A stretch of DNA of 64,000 nucleotides, taken from Haematobia irritans (Eukaryota > Arthropoda > Insecta > Diptera > Muscidae). Shown piece after piece: positions 1 to 11,870 of this stretch. The stretch is from the NCBI RefSeq assembly GCF_050003625.1, contig NC_134399.1, positions 37,030,671 through 37,094,670 on the forward strand, given 5' to 3'. Each line of letters opens with the position of its first letter. Position 1 is the first letter of the stretch. Below the pieces are notes generated by a model. It was not told the origin of the DNA. It worked only from the letters and a program-made list of their open reading frames with translations, and ran no database searches. A program made the translations under genes and the position numbers.

Positions 1-59
1 AAATTTCTTATTCATAATTTGTGAGACAAAAATTCTAAGATTTTCGTACATTTTATTTA

Positions 60-501
60 AATTGTTCATACCTTTTAATGGGAAATATTCGAACTTGTTA
101 TGAATTCAAATTCTCTTATAGTTTCGTACTTTCTATGAAAGGTTTTCATATTTTTTCAGAAAAAAGTCTTACTTTTTATGAAGAGGATTCGTACCTTTTA
201 TGAAAATTTTTCGTACTTTTTATGGAAAAGTTTCGTACTTTTTAGGAAAAAGTTTCGAACTTTTTATCAAAAGGCTTTGTACTTTGAATGATTCGTATTC
301 GTTATGAAAACGTTTCGAAATTTCTACTTTATAATTTTATGAAAAATTTCTTACTTTTTATCTTGTACTTTTTATGAAAAGGATTCGAAATTTTTATTAA
401 AAGGATTCAGATATTTTATGGAAAAGTTTCGTACCTTTTATGGAAAAGTTTCGTACCTTTTATAGAAGAGTTTCCTTCGTGTTTGTTTTGAAAAAGTTTG
501 A
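60..501. repeat. Degenerate 22-bp tandem repeat
   Basis: Variants of a roughly 22-bp unit built around TTTCGTAC-TTTTTATG-GAAAAG follow one another with indels from about 60 to 500. The clearest consecutive units lie at 180-260 and 415-470. The array stops where the mariner begins. No coding capacity. Confidence 0.7.
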
Positions 502-1730
502 AAATTTATAGAAAGTCCCTGGTCTGACACATAGATGGCGTCGCTAGTATTAGTGTCAAAATATGACGTATATAAGTCAATTAGTTTTTGAGATAGAGCG
601 TCTTTTGTGAAGCAACTTTTGTTATTGTGAAAAAAATGGAAAAAACGAATTTCGTGTTTTGATAAAATACTGTTTTCTAAACGGAAAAAATACGGTGGAA
701 GCTAAAACTTGGCTTGATAATGACTTTCCGGACTCTGCCCCAGGGAAATCAACAATAATTGATTGGTATGCAAAATTCAAGCGTGGTGAAATGAGCACGG
801 AGGATGGTGAACGCAGTGGACGACCGAAAACATCAAAAAAATCCACAAAATGATTTTGAATGACCGCAAAATGAAGTTGATCGACATAGCAGAGGCCTTA
901 AAGATATCAAAGGAACGTTTTGGTCACATCATTCATCAATATTTGGATATGCGGAAGCTCTGTGCAAAATGGGTGCCGCGCGAGCTCACATTTGACCAAA
1001 AACAACAACGTGTTGATGATTCTGAGCGGTGTTTGCAGCTGTTAACTCGTAATACACCCGAGCTTTTCGGTCGATATGTGACAATGGATGAAACATGGAT
1101 CCATCACTACACTCCTGAGTCCAATCGACAGTCGGCTGAGTGGACAGCGACCGGTGAACCGTCTCCGAAGCGTGGAAAGACTCAAAAGTCCGCTGACAAA
1201 GTAATGGCCTCTGTTTTTTGGGATGCGCATGGAATAATTTTTATTGATTATCTTGAGAAGGGAAAAACCATCGACAGTGACTATTAAATGGCGTTATTGG
1301 AGCGTTTGAAGGTCGAAATCGCGGCAAAATGGCCCCATATGAAGAAGAAAAAAGGTTGTTCCACCAAGACAACGCACCGTGCCACATGTCATTGAGAACG
1401 ATGGCAAAAATTCATGAATTGGGCTTCGAATTGCTTCCCCACCCACCGTATTCTCCAGATCTGGCCCCCAGCGATTTTTTCTTGTTGTCAGACCTCAAAA
1501 GGATGCTCGCAGGGAAAAAATTTCGCTGCAATGAATAGGTGATCGCCGAAACTGAGGCCTATTTTGAGGCAAAACCGAAGGAGTACTACCAAAATGGTAT
1601 CAAAAAATTGGAAGGTCGTTATAATCGTTGTATCGCTCTTGAAGGGAACTATGTTGAATAATAAAAACGAATTTTGACAAAAAAATGTGTCTTTCTTTGT
1701 TAGACCGGGGACTTATCAGCCAACCTGTTA
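502..1730 (+). mobile_element. Himar1-like mariner (irritans subfamily), 5'-truncated
   Basis: DD34D mariner, a cut-and-paste DNA transposon that inserts at TA. The right end (about 1703-1730) holds the complete inverted terminal repeat ending AACCTGT followed by TA. The left end lacks about 16 bp of its terminal repeat and begins within AGTCCC(T)GGTCTGAC. Compared with the copy at 40607, about 40 bp are missing from the 5' leader after GCTAGTATTA (about 556). I recognise the terminal repeat and coding sequence as those of Himar1 from Haematobia irritans. With only one intact end it could not be mobilised even with transposase supplied. Confidence 0.9.
636..1661 (+). pseudogene. Mariner transposase, Himar1-like, dead copy
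   Basis: Broken transposase of the DD34D mariner family (about 348 residues when intact). The expected ATG is at 636, but a one-base loss in the following A-run puts a stop after eight codons. The frame is recoverable from 659. About 19 bp are missing near 829, between the HTH region and the linker, shifting the frame again to 850-1287. TAT has become TAA at about 1285. Another indel precedes the segment 1329-1538, and a nonsense change ends that segment at 1536-1538. The three catalytic aspartates are still readable: VTMDETW (about 1087), FHQDNAPCH (about 1368) and SPDLAPSDFF (about 1456), with 34 residues between the last two. At least five lesions mean long decay. Confidence 0.92.
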
Positions 1731-1799
1731 TATAGAATTGTGGACTTTTTTTTTCAAATTCAGGGAATGCATGTTTCCGTAAAAAAATACCATGATATG

Positions 1800-3340
1800 A
1801 GAAGGAAAAAGTACTCACAAATACAGTATTAGAGGTGTAAATTCCATTATTTGTTAAGGCGCAGATCACAATCGTGTTTTTAATAGGATTTAGGAAAAAT
1901 TTTACATATAATATGGATGTTTAAAAGAAATTCACTAAAAAGTGGCATAAAATGACAAAAAGGTGGCATAAAACTGAAAATAATATGCCAGTAAGTGGTG
2001 CATAAAAAAGTGGCACAAAATAAAATGGTAAAATTGCCATTAATGTAGCATGGCGACAACGCTGGCTGGATGATTATATTTGTAGATGGTAGCCGGACCC
2101 AGAAGCTACTATTTTCGGCGCCAGTATCCGATAATATCATTTAGAAACAAGACTCCCTTATTTTATCATTCAGATTAAGGCTTCTGCATGGAAGACCTAG
2201 AAAACTGGATTTTGCAGAAATTTTTGAAAAAGTTGATTAGTGGAATGTTTGATTGCAATCTCTATAAGATACAAATGTGGAACCAGCGTTTCCAACGATG
2301 CTAAGCCATTGTTCACAAACAAAAAGTAATGCATGGGCACAAATGCTCTTGGTAAGCAGTCTTTCACGCCAAATACTTACCCAGTGTTTGCTGGGTTTAA
2401 TTTCATTTTTTTCTTTTATAGCCAAATTGTTTAATATGAACTATCCATTAAGAATTCAAATTATTTTTACAGAAAAGCAAAAGCCTTCCGTACGCAAATG
2501 CAATCATACTAATTTCTTAAAATTTTGAAGAAAACAAAAGATAAGAAAAAATATATGGTCATGGAACCAGGAAAAAAATAATCAACATGCCTCTCTATAC
2601 ACACTAAACAAAGGCTAAAAAAATTATATGAATGCAAAAAAAAATTAAATTAATAACAAAGCACAATTTACATGAATCACAAACATACGTTGGTAATTTA
2701 TTCCCACAGACGTGGTAATATTCCCAATTTGATGATCGAAAACAACAAGAGACCAACACCACAAAAGCTTGATGCATTTATGAATGCATCTAAGGTCGAA
2801 ATATAATCATACTCAGGGGCTTATTGTCTGCTTCAGTTTTGTGGGGTTTCCATAGGTTTGAAGGTGGCAGTGCAATGTAAGAAAAACAAAGAGAAAAACA
2901 ACCAAAACAATCCCAGAGAGAGAGGGAAAAACAAAGAAAACAAATCTGTATGCTGTGTGTGAACTGGTTTAGAAGTGGTTTTGTCCCCATTTGGGAGATA
3001 ATACGTCGCAATGTAAGCTAATAACAGCAACAACCACAGCAACAACCACTCCATGCACTGCATGCTGTTAAAGAGTCTAGCTGGCGCAGGCTTCTCATAC
3101 ACAGGCGACTCTGAGAAATTAAACTTGGCAAAAATACAACGGGTTCCGTTGTTTTATGACAGCCAAAGAGGAAGGAACATTCGTTGTGAGTTGCCGTACC
3201 GTTTGTTGACATTCTAGTACAACCAGATTGATACATTAACACACTTGTATTTATTGTATGGTACTCGTATATGGGGGTTCAATGTATATTGACAAAAAAA
3301 AAAAAAAAATAAAACTGTAAAAGTATTAAGTAAAAAAATA
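1800..3340. other. Non-coding stretch with GTGGCAC-type repeat
   Basis: About 1805-1925 resembles the 250-bp repeat at 15494 and 17694 (Tattatttgttaaggc and aggatttagg landmarks). About 1930-2030 holds several copies of the AAGTGGCA(C/T)AAAA motif found at many places in the window. 2040-3340 is AT-rich single-copy-looking DNA in which I see no gene. The short frames at 2277-2528 and 2790-3242 have no recognisable domain. Confidence 0.5.
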
Positions 3341-3652
3341 ACAAGGCCGTGGGTTCGATTCCTGCTTCGACCGAACACCAAAAAGTTTTTCAGCGGTGGA
3401 TTATCCCACCTCGGTAATGCTTGTGACATTTCTGAGGGTATCAAAGCTTCTCTAAGCGGCTTCTCTGCAATGTGGAACGCCGTTCGGACTCGGCTATAAA
3501 AAGGAGGTCCCTTGTCATTGAGCTTAACATGGAATCGGGCAGCACTCAGTGATAAGAGAGAAGTTCACCAATGTGGTATCACAATGGACTGAATAGTCTA
3601 AGAGAGTCTGATACATCGGGCTGCCACCTAACCTAACCTAACCTAACCTAAC
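3341..3652 (+). repeat. tRNA-derived SINE, 5'-truncated copy
   Basis: Copy of the window's common SINE. It starts inside the tRNA-like head just before the B box (GGTTCGATTCC at about 3352-3362), then carries the conserved body with ACACCAAAAAGTTTT, TGTGGAACGCCGTTCGG and GGGCAGCACTCAGTG, and ends in (CCTAA)n at about 3626-3652. The A box is missing, so it is transcriptionally dead unless driven from outside. Confidence 0.85.
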
Positions 3653-4299
3653 TTAAGGGCTACAATGTAGAAATAACTATTTTTATTTCTTAAAACTCAT
3701 GCTGCCCGATTAAAATCCAACAACATATACTCTCAAAGCTGTCATACGAGTATTTGAATGGTATTCACTATATCGTCAATTTCGTTAAAAGTCAAAATAT
3801 GTTGGTCAAATAAAAAGTAGATTAGTCGATTTTCAAAAATGTCAAAAATGTATTAATAAAATTTTAGGATTACAAAAAGTCGACTATTCGACTTAAAAAG
3901 TCGATTATTCGATTCTCCACTTTTGTATATTTAACACGGCTGCCATAGTTGGTAGAATTGTACCAAAAATGGTAGATTTTTAATCTTCGGTAGACTGGTA
4001 GAATTCTTGATGTTTTGGTAAATTTTGCACAATACGAGGTACTTCAAAATGTTATTTCTATGGAAAATTTTGTCAATATTTTATTTTTATAAAAATTTCA
4101 ATATTTTTCGTCAAATTTCGTTTCAATAGAAATCGAAATTTTAATTCTATAAGAGATTTTGTCATATTTTTATTTCTATAGGTAATTTGGTCAAAATTTT
4201 ATTTCAATAGAAAATGTTATTTTTATAGCAAATTTTATCAAAATTTTATTCTTATAGAAAATTTTGTCAAAAAATATAAAATATTCTATGGAAATATAA

Positions 4300-6054
4300 T
4301 TTCCGATAGAAATAAAAGTTTTACAAAGTCTTCTATAGAAATAAAATTTTGACAAAATTTTCTATAGAAATGAAATTTTGACAAAATTTTCTATAGAAAT
4401 AAAATTTTGATAATATTTCCAATAAAAATAAAATTTTGACAAAATTTCCTATAAAAATAAAATTTTGACAAAATTTTCTATAGAAATAAAATGTTGACAA
4501 AATTTTCTATAGAAATAAAATTTTGACAAAATTCTTTGTAGAAATAAAATTTTGACAAAATTTCCTATAGAAATAAAATTTTGACAAAATTTTCTATAGA
4601 AATAAAATTTTGACAAAATTTTATATAGAAATAAAATGTTCACAAAATGTTCTATAGAAATAAAATTTTGACAAAATTCTCTATATAGAAATAAAATTTT
4701 GACAAAATTCTCTGTAGAAATAAAATTTTGACAAAATTCTCTACAGGAATAAAATTTTGATAAAATTTCCGATAGAAATACAATTTTGACAAAATTCCGG
4801 GTAGAAAATTTTGAAAAATTCTTTGTAGAAACAAAATTTTGACAAAATTCTCTATAGGAATAAAATATTGCTAAAATTTCCTATAGAAATAAAATTCTGA
4901 CAAAATTTCCGATAGAAATAAAATTTTGACAAAATTTCCGATAGAAATAAAATTTTGACAAAATTCTTTGTAGAAATAAAATTTTGACAAAATTCTCTAT
5001 AGGAATAAAATTTAATAACGATTAGATTAAGTGTCTCATGTGTTTTTTTACTTAAATCTGACATTGCATCGGAAATGTCAGCAATAAAGAAGAAGAAGAA
5101 GGAACAAAATTTTGACAAAATTTCCTATAGAAATAAAATTTTGACAAAATTCTTTGTAGAAATAAAATGTTGACAAAATTTTTGTAGAAATAAAATTTTG
5201 ACAAAATTCTTTGTAGAAAAAAATTTTTGACAAAATTCTTTGTAGAAATACAACTTTGACAAAATTCTTTGTAGAAATAAAATTTTGACAAAATTTTCTA
5301 TAGAAATGAAATTTTGACAAAATTTTCTATAGAAATAAAATTTTGATAATATTTCCAATAAAAATAAAATTTTGACAAAATTTCTTATAAAAATAAAATT
5401 TTGACAAAATTTTCTATAGAAATAAAATGTTGACAAAATTTTCTATAGAAATAAAATTTTGACAAAATTCTTTGTAGAAATAAAATTTTGACAAAATTTC
5501 CTATAGAAATAAAATTTTGACAAAATTTTCTATAGAAATAAAATTTTGACAAAATTTCCTATAGAAATAAAATTTTGACAAAATTTTCTATAGAAATAAA
5601 ATTTTGACAAAATTCTTTGTAGACATAAAAATTTGACAAAATTTTCTATAAGAATAAAATTTTGATAAAATTTCCTATAGAAATAAAATTCTGACAAAAT
5701 TCTCTACAGGAATAAAATGTTGATAAAATTTCCTATAGAAAAAAAATTTTGATAAAATTTCCTATAGAAATAAAATTTTGACAAAATTCTTTGTAGAAAT
5801 AAAATTTTTACAAAATTCTCTATAGAAATAAAATTTTGACAAAATTTCCGATAGAAATAAAATTTTGACAAAATTCTTTGTAGAAATAAAATGTTGACAA
5901 AATTCTTTGTAGAAATAAAATTTTGACAAAATTCTTTGTAGAAATAAAATTTTCACAAAATTCTCTATAGGAATAAAATTTTGTTAAAATTTTCTATAGA
6001 AATAAAATTTTGACAAAATTTCCTATATAAATAAAATTTTGACGCAATTTCCTA
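4300..6054. repeat. 29-bp minisatellite array 1
   Basis: Head-to-tail units of 29 bp (core CTATAGAAATAAAATTTTG followed by ACAAAATTTT), 75-95 percent alike by eye. Recurrent variants (TTTGTAGAAAT, CCGATAGAAAT, CTACAGGAAT) come in local groups, which suggests amplification of multi-unit blocks: 4380-4560 and 5310-5490 are near copies of each other. The array continues at 6480-6503 after an inserted MITE. Because 29 is not a multiple of 3 and the minus strand of the unit lacks stops in all frames, long spurious minus-strand ORFs with FYFYRKFCQNFIS-type peptides run through it. Confidence 0.9.
5010..5105 (+). other. Foreign insert inside the 29-bp array
   Basis: About 95 bp unlike the 29-bp unit interrupts the array. 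It contains a hairpin (TGACATT...AATGTCA at 5060-5080), AATAAA, and ends in (GAA)4-like repeats at 5088-5100. The poly-adenylation-like hexamer and simple-repeat tail are what a severely 5'-truncated non-LTR retrotransposon leaves, but no family is recognised. Confidence 0.35.
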
Positions 6055-6479
6055 CACTGAAAAAAATATCAAAGATTTCATGTTTTTAAAATACGAATGT
6101 AAATTTTGCTTAGCACGGACTAAAAGACACGGGCTAAGGTCAACTTGACTTTAATAACTCAGAAAAATTCTTTACATTTAATGAAATTGTCTTTAAATTT
6201 GTTGCCTTTTTGCATCTTGACTACAAAGCAAAAAATCGTTCAAATAAAGGACATATTTTTCAACAATTCATTTTAAAGACGTTTATTACTTGAAACAAAA
6301 AAGAAAAAAGTTGAAAAAGTGAAAAATTAAAATTTGCTTCCTATTTAGAAGCAAGTACACAAAACCCAAATTTTAAAAGTATCCTTACTTATATTCTCCG
6401 CTTCTTTGGTTCGGAATCAATGCCAACATTTTTAAAGTAAAGACAAAATCTTTGGAACCGGGCATGCTTTTTTTCAGTC
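6055..6479. mobile_element. 425-bp MITE inserted in the 29-bp array
   Basis: The insert begins CACTGAAAAAAAT and ends TTTTTTTCAGT(C). Removing it together with one TA (6053-6054 or 6480-6481) restores an uninterrupted 29-bp unit (CCTATAGAAATAAAATTTTG), so the boundaries and the TA target duplication are exact. No coding capacity. TA targeting suggests Tc1/mariner-type mobilisation. Confidence 0.75.
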
Positions 6480-6599
6480 TATAGAAATAAAATTTTGACA
6501 AAATTTGATCAAAAACCTAATTTTTTAAATTTGGTAGATTTTTGGTAAATTTTTCTTAACATGTTGGTAGATTATTGTTGGCACGAGTTTCAACCGTGA

Positions 6600-8611
6600 C
6601 TTCGACCCACCTTAATACACACCACACACCGCGGTGACATATCCGCATATTGAGCGCATGGGCACACGCCACACAGCGCCACCCAACCACATACTCTAGC
6701 TTCGTTTACTCGATGTATATGTCTGTATGTGTGCACACGTGTAACAGTATGAGCATTCCCGGGTTTGTTTTGAACATTTTTGTTTTTCTTTTCGCTTTGC
6801 ATTTCTTTTGTTTCGCTGACTCTGCATTGATTGTTGCTAAAGTTGATGCTTGATATTTATATCAACCTACAGTGATGAACTTTAACAGTGTGTGGTTGTT
6901 TTTTTTTTTTGTGTTATTGTCGTCGATACCACAGATATAATTAATTACTCGAGTACAATTTTAGAAACAAAATACAATACCATGAAAGGTGATAATAATG
7001 CACAGAAATGATTATAATCTATAAATTTATTAAGATCTGTATTAAATTGATAGTAAGCAAATTGTTTAAAAGATTACAAGAGATATTTGTTGGCATTTAA
7101 GATTATAAAGTACGGCTGCATAAATGGCATCACAGATGCTGAGGAAACATTTACGTAGGTCTGGTCAAATTTCTACTCCCAGAGAAGGAGATACACAAGC
7201 ACGCCATACGCTGAACTTTATCTAAACCTGAGTCTAAATACGGTCGAATCTTAAAAATTTTCACACAATACAACTTCTTTATAATTTAATACCTATGACC
7301 ATGTATATTATATACCCATGATGTATGGGAGCATTACAAAATGCTAACAACAACTTGAACTAAGAATTTTAACAGTAAATCTAGTTGCATTTTAAACTTT
7401 ATTACAAAAGATAACGATTATGTTCTATTAACAATAGACAGCTATCATAAATTTTATTACCATAATAAAATCAAATCTTAGTAGGGCCATCGCCTACTCT
7501 AAATGCTTTTATTTTCTATGACAAGAATCTCAACTCTTTGTAAAATATATTCAAATGATGGGGCTCATTCAAATATGGCTCCAATATTATTCCCATATAT
7601 ATTTTTTTAGGAAGAAGTCACGACGACGACACCTTTTTATACCCACAAAATTTATAATAGATGCTTTTATAGTTCATTTAACCGGAAACATTGTAGATGA
7701 AAAATCATATTCACAGTTTTTCTCGTTTTTTAGTCTTAAGGTTCCCAGACATTTTTCCATACAAAATAAACATCAATGAATTGACAAAATTTGGTCAATG
7801 AGAACAATAACACTTGGACCCTAGCAATCAATGGAAACAAATGTAATGAATACAATGTATCCCCCTCCTCCTCCTCCTCTTCACATTGCACTACTGTGAA
7901 TAGGTAATGGCATTAGGAGAATATTTGTATGGATAGGAAAAAAGGCATAGCTTTTATTCAAGAATAATGAGGGAAAATTAGGAGACGTACGAAGAAAGCA
8001 GAAAACTGTAAATTCAAAAAAGTGTTACCGTTGTGGTAACACCAATTCACTTAGCTTACACCACTGACTAAGGCTACCATAGAGTTGAGATTTGTCACAT
8101 ATACACTCAAAAAAAGTTTAGAGGTAGATATGATATTCACCTTCCTTTAAGGATTTTGATATTAATAACGAAATTGTTTAAAATAAAGACATTTTGTTAG
8201 GGAGCTGCCTAGCCTTAAATCAAAACTGAACAATATATTGACCTCTTATAAAGGATTATAGACCACGCTACACAAAAAAAATCCATAGTTAAACTAACGA
8301 TAAATGTTACTTATTTTTATTGGAAAAATTATTTGCTTGTAGTTAAATTTTATAATTTTTATCGAAATTTTCCACAGCTTAATGAAATCTTACTTTTTTA
8401 AGTACGTATCAAAAATTTTATAAACTAAACGTAAGTATAAAGTTCAATGACCGTACACATAAGTTCAATATGCACTAAAACAAATGAAAATTTTCGTACG
8501 ATTCCCAAAAATAGTATGGTTAAAAATACTGTATGGTTAAAATGGTCATGATTTGGCGCCAATGATTTTCTTCTTTACTTTTAGTTAATTTTTCTTCTAC
8601 GAGATGATGTA
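6600..8611. other. Non-coding intron stretch, no gene seen
   Basis: Mostly single-copy-looking AT-rich DNA. 6600-6760 is GC-richer, with ACACAC-type simple sequence. (CTC)n lies at 7862-7880. 8104-8300 has TIR-like starts (ACACTCAAAAAAAG and ACACAAAAAAAATCC) that could be ends of decayed MITEs. The 74-residue frame at 7555-7779 has no recognisable domain. Confidence 0.4.
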
Positions 8612-9895
8612 AAGGGTGATACGGTCAAAATTTGGTCAATATAAACTTGACGTATTTCTTTCAATTTTGCATTTAAAAAACCTGAACACCCCTCATTTTG
8701 AAGGTGTGTGTGTAGAATGTTGCTCCTATTTTGATTTTGGAATTCACTCTTCAGTTGTCAAAATGCCGTCCAAGCAAGAAGAGCAGCGTATCAAAATTTT
8801 GCTCGCGCATCGCGAAAATCCGAGCTACTCGCACGCAAAGCTGGCAAAATCGCTAAAAGTTGCCAAATCAACCGTTCCAAATGTAATTAAAGTGTTTGGG
8901 GAACGTTTGTCGACAACCAGGAAGTCTGGATCGGGGGGAAATCGAAATCCGGAAGCCGATAAGACGACAAAGAGAGTTGCCGGTAGTTTCAAGCGAAACC
9001 CTAACCTCTCTCTCCGAGATGCCGCAAATAAGCTGGGTGTATCGTCTACAACCGTGCATCGAACCAAAAAACGAGCCGGACTATCGACTTACAAGAAGGT
9101 AGTGACTCCAAATCGCGATGCTAAACAAAATACGACGGCCAAAGCGCGATCCCGAAGGCTGTACACGACGATGCTGACGAAGTTTGACTGTGTGGTAATG
9201 GACGACGAAACCTACGTCAAAGCTTCCGGGACAGGAGTTTTATACGGCAAAAGGAAGGGGAAAGATAGCAGATATTTTCAAGCACATAAAACTGTCAAAG
9301 TTCGCAAAGAAATATCTGGTTTGGCAAGCCATCTGTACCTGTGGCTTGAAAAGCAGCATTTTCATAGCTTCCGGGAATGTCAACCAAGAAATTTACGTGA
9401 AAGAGTGTTTGAATAAACGTCTGCTGCCTTTCCTGAAGAAACACGGTTGTTCCGTACTGTTTTGGCCGGATTTGGCATCTTGCCATTACGGTAAAAAGGC
9501 CAGGGAGTGGTACGCCGCCAACAACGTGCAGGTGGTTCCCAAGGACAAGGACCCTCCCAACACGCCAGAGCTCCGCCCAATTGAGAAATACTGGGCTATT
9601 GTCAAGCGGAACCTAAAGAAGACCAAAAAAACTGCTAAGGACGAGCAGCAGTTCAAGGCAAACTGGCTTTCTGCGGCGAAGAAGGTGCACAAAGTGGCTG
9701 TACAAAATCTGATGGCAGGTGTCAAGCGTGAGGCACGGCAATTCGGATTTGGAAAAGCGAAAGCCTAACTGAATATTTTTCCTGAATTTTATACTAATTG
9801 AACTTGAAAAAGAAATTTAATTTGATTTTTTAAATAAACGATTTCACCGATTTACACGCGTTTTCCCTTGACCAAATTTTGACCGTATCACCCTT
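8612..9895 (+). mobile_element. DD37E Tc1/mariner-superfamily element, copy 1
   Basis: Full-length 1284-bp element. Inverted termini begin AAGGGTGATACGGTCAAAAT and end in the complement at 9869-9895, flanked by TA at 8610-8611 and 9896-9897. It contains one transposase gene. The copies at 50818-51963 and 63419-64000 belong to the same family, as shown by near-identical termini and protein. Confidence 0.9.
8763..9768 (+). pseudogene. DD37E transposase, frameshifted
   Basis: Transposase with an N-terminal HTH region (MPSKQEEQRIKILLAHREN... then SHAKLAKSLKVAKSTV), a second HTH (SLRDAANKLGVSSTTVHR), and a DDE core: DDETYVK, then WPDLASCHYG, then PELRPIEKYWA. The last two acidic residues have 37 residues between them, the spacing of the ITmD37E/DD37E group known from mosquitoes. 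The ATG at 8763 is preferred over the upstream frame start because it begins the conserved protein. Relative to the copy at 51819, 14 bp are missing right after DDETYVK (about 9222), so the C-terminal half is read in another frame (9346-9768). Translation up to the break would give an inactive protein. Confidence 0.9.
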
Positions 9896-9897
9896 TA

Positions 9898-11870
9898 CGT
9901 GTCCTCAATTTAAAGAATAAATTTTAAACTTTTCCAATTCATAATTGTTGATAAAAAACGAGCTCGAGGTCTGTATTTTTAATTTTTATTTATTCAATAT
10001 TTCGTCTTTTCATTGAAAGACTTCAGGTAGAATTACATACCATGCGTTTAATGCGCACAATGCGTCCGATGATTGAAGAGTTGAAATTTCTCTTTGAAAC
10101 CAAAAGCTCGAATAATCTGCCGCAAACAGAAAAAAATCAACCCTTCCATCAACGTACGGATTGACTAGTTTTTATCAAAAATTATCAATTGGAAAAGTCT
10201 AAATTTGAACTACTACAAAGACGGGGAACGGAAATGTTGAAGATTCACGTCTCCAATTCAAGACAATTTTAAAGATTATGAACTTTCTTTTAATTATTTT
10301 TTTTCTTTTATTGAAAGATATTTGTCCTTAAAATTGTGTAAATTGCGATCCCTAATTTTTTTTCAGTGTGAAGACAGCATTAGTTAGGCTGGTTATCTCT
10401 GCTCCGGCCAACTTTGCCATCAACTTAAATTAGAATGTTTGGTTGGTTGGAGAGTTGCTGCTGCTGCTGCTTGATGGCACTTCAACAATGACATTTATGT
10501 ATGAAAGTCCCAGCATGTAAGACTCTCTTTAGCCATGATATGGATTCTGGAAAAAAAGCAGAAAACATAACAACAACTGGCACATGATGACGACGGTATT
10601 GTTGTTGTTGCTGCTGTTCAAGAAGAAGCTCCACAAGCACCAATCTCTTTGCTCTGGATACCAATGTCATTAACTCCATCTCCATACTGAAGCCGGAATA
10701 AGAAAGGAGAAGAAGAAGAAGAATATGGGGACAAACACGTTTGAGATTAAGATGAATGCAACATTAGATCTGCCGTTATATCTAACGATTTTGCAGGCAT
10801 CGAGAACATAGACAAAGACCACTTCCATATTCTAAGAATAAAATTAGATCTTAAAGATGTGGTACCGGAATACAGGCAGCTCATCTCAGTAAACATTCTA
10901 TGAGTGAGGTAAACTGTATCGCATCTCACCAAAATGTAAACAAGTTGTGCCGTTTCTACCGCTATATTTTCCATTGCAATGACCGGCTTACGCATGCTCA
11001 CACATACACACACATACACAGACATTTTATTGTTGAAATCCGTTTAGGATCTAGCTGGCTGGATGGCTGGACGGCTGGCATTAGTTAAACAAACATATTT
11101 TACCGGTCAGTAGCCGCACATGTAACCGGCCAAACAACCACCATTTTATGATATATGACCAAAAATGCTAAGGTTACTCTCTGCCAGCACCAGCCTTTGT
11201 TCATTATAATACCTGTAAATGAGCATACCAGCCGCCGCAGCCGCCGTCACACACCCCACATCGATATAAATTAGCACCAAATTTAAAGATGGGAAAGTGC
11301 TTTGACATAGCACCCATCTGGTCAACCGAATCGGTTGGTGGTTACCCAAAAGCGAAAGTTGTTTAACCTTAAATTGAGAAAAAAAAGGCCAACGAATATG
11401 AAGAGAATGTCATTCGTTGCTAAGGATACATCATCCATGATAGGTTTGGTAAATTTTTAGAAATGTATTAAGAGTACATGTGATAGTCAGAGAAGAAGAT
11501 TCCAGGAACACATAACAAGATCAATAAGTTCACTACTACCGTTGAGAATTAAAAAACACGTGGGTCACAATGTCATTTGCCAAAAAAAAGGTGGCACAAA
11601 AGGTGCCACTCTTTCTTATAAAGAAAACATTACTAAGAGAATACAGTCAGAGAACAAAATTCTCAGATTCTATGAATGAAAAAAAATAGTTAGAGAAGAA
11701 AATTCTTGAATCAAATAACAAATAATGTAAAAAGTGTCACAAAAAGTGTCATTCCCAAGTAAAAGTGTCACTTTTTTTGAAACAAACAAATGGAACAGCA
11801 AGTGGGTTTCTTTCTCGAAGAGAAAGAATGCTTGTGTAAAATAAAATTCGATACTAAAAATTATCATAAA
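9898..11870. other. Non-coding intron stretch, no gene seen
   Basis: Contains (CTG/TGC)n at 10455-10470 and 10599-10615 (GTTGTTGTTGCTGCTG), (GAA)n at 10708-10722, a CACATACACACACATAC run near 11000, and GTGGCAC/GTGCCAC repeat copies at 11590-11615 and 11735-11775. A TTTTTTTTCAGTGTG end at about 10356-10372 may be a MITE terminus. No domain-bearing frame. Confidence 0.4.

Larger units (their letters stand above)
3935..6597. mobile_element. Candidate element filled with a 29-bp minisatellite
   Basis: The outer ends are short inverted modules. On the left, ACGGCTGCCA is followed by TTGGTAGAATT...ACCAAAAATGGTAGATT. On the right (6520-6597), TTGGTAGATT occurs twice and is followed by TTGTTGGCACGAG...CAACCGTG. 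Between them are more than 60 copies of a 29-bp unit with core CTATAGAAATAAAATTTTG. The same ending (GGTTGCCACTCGAGCC...ACCAAAATTTTATTTC) closes the short arrays at 16970 and 48040, and a similar start opens the array at 55321. I infer a mobile carrier whose inside is an expandable minisatellite. The superfamily is unknown. Confidence 0.5.

Noticed and set aside
5125..5436. 103-residue minus-strand frame (and similar ones at 4449-5956, 55382-57984)
   Set aside because: Entirely the 29-bp minisatellite; all three frames are open because of the unit's composition. No start context, domain or codon bias.
4300..6054. CRISPR-like regular repeats
   Set aside because: The 29-bp units are contiguous with no unique spacers, in fly-type DNA.
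8825..9067. Antisense frames over the DD37E transposase (also 51515-51757)
   Set aside because: Mirror frames of the real transposase; they appear in each copy at the same place.
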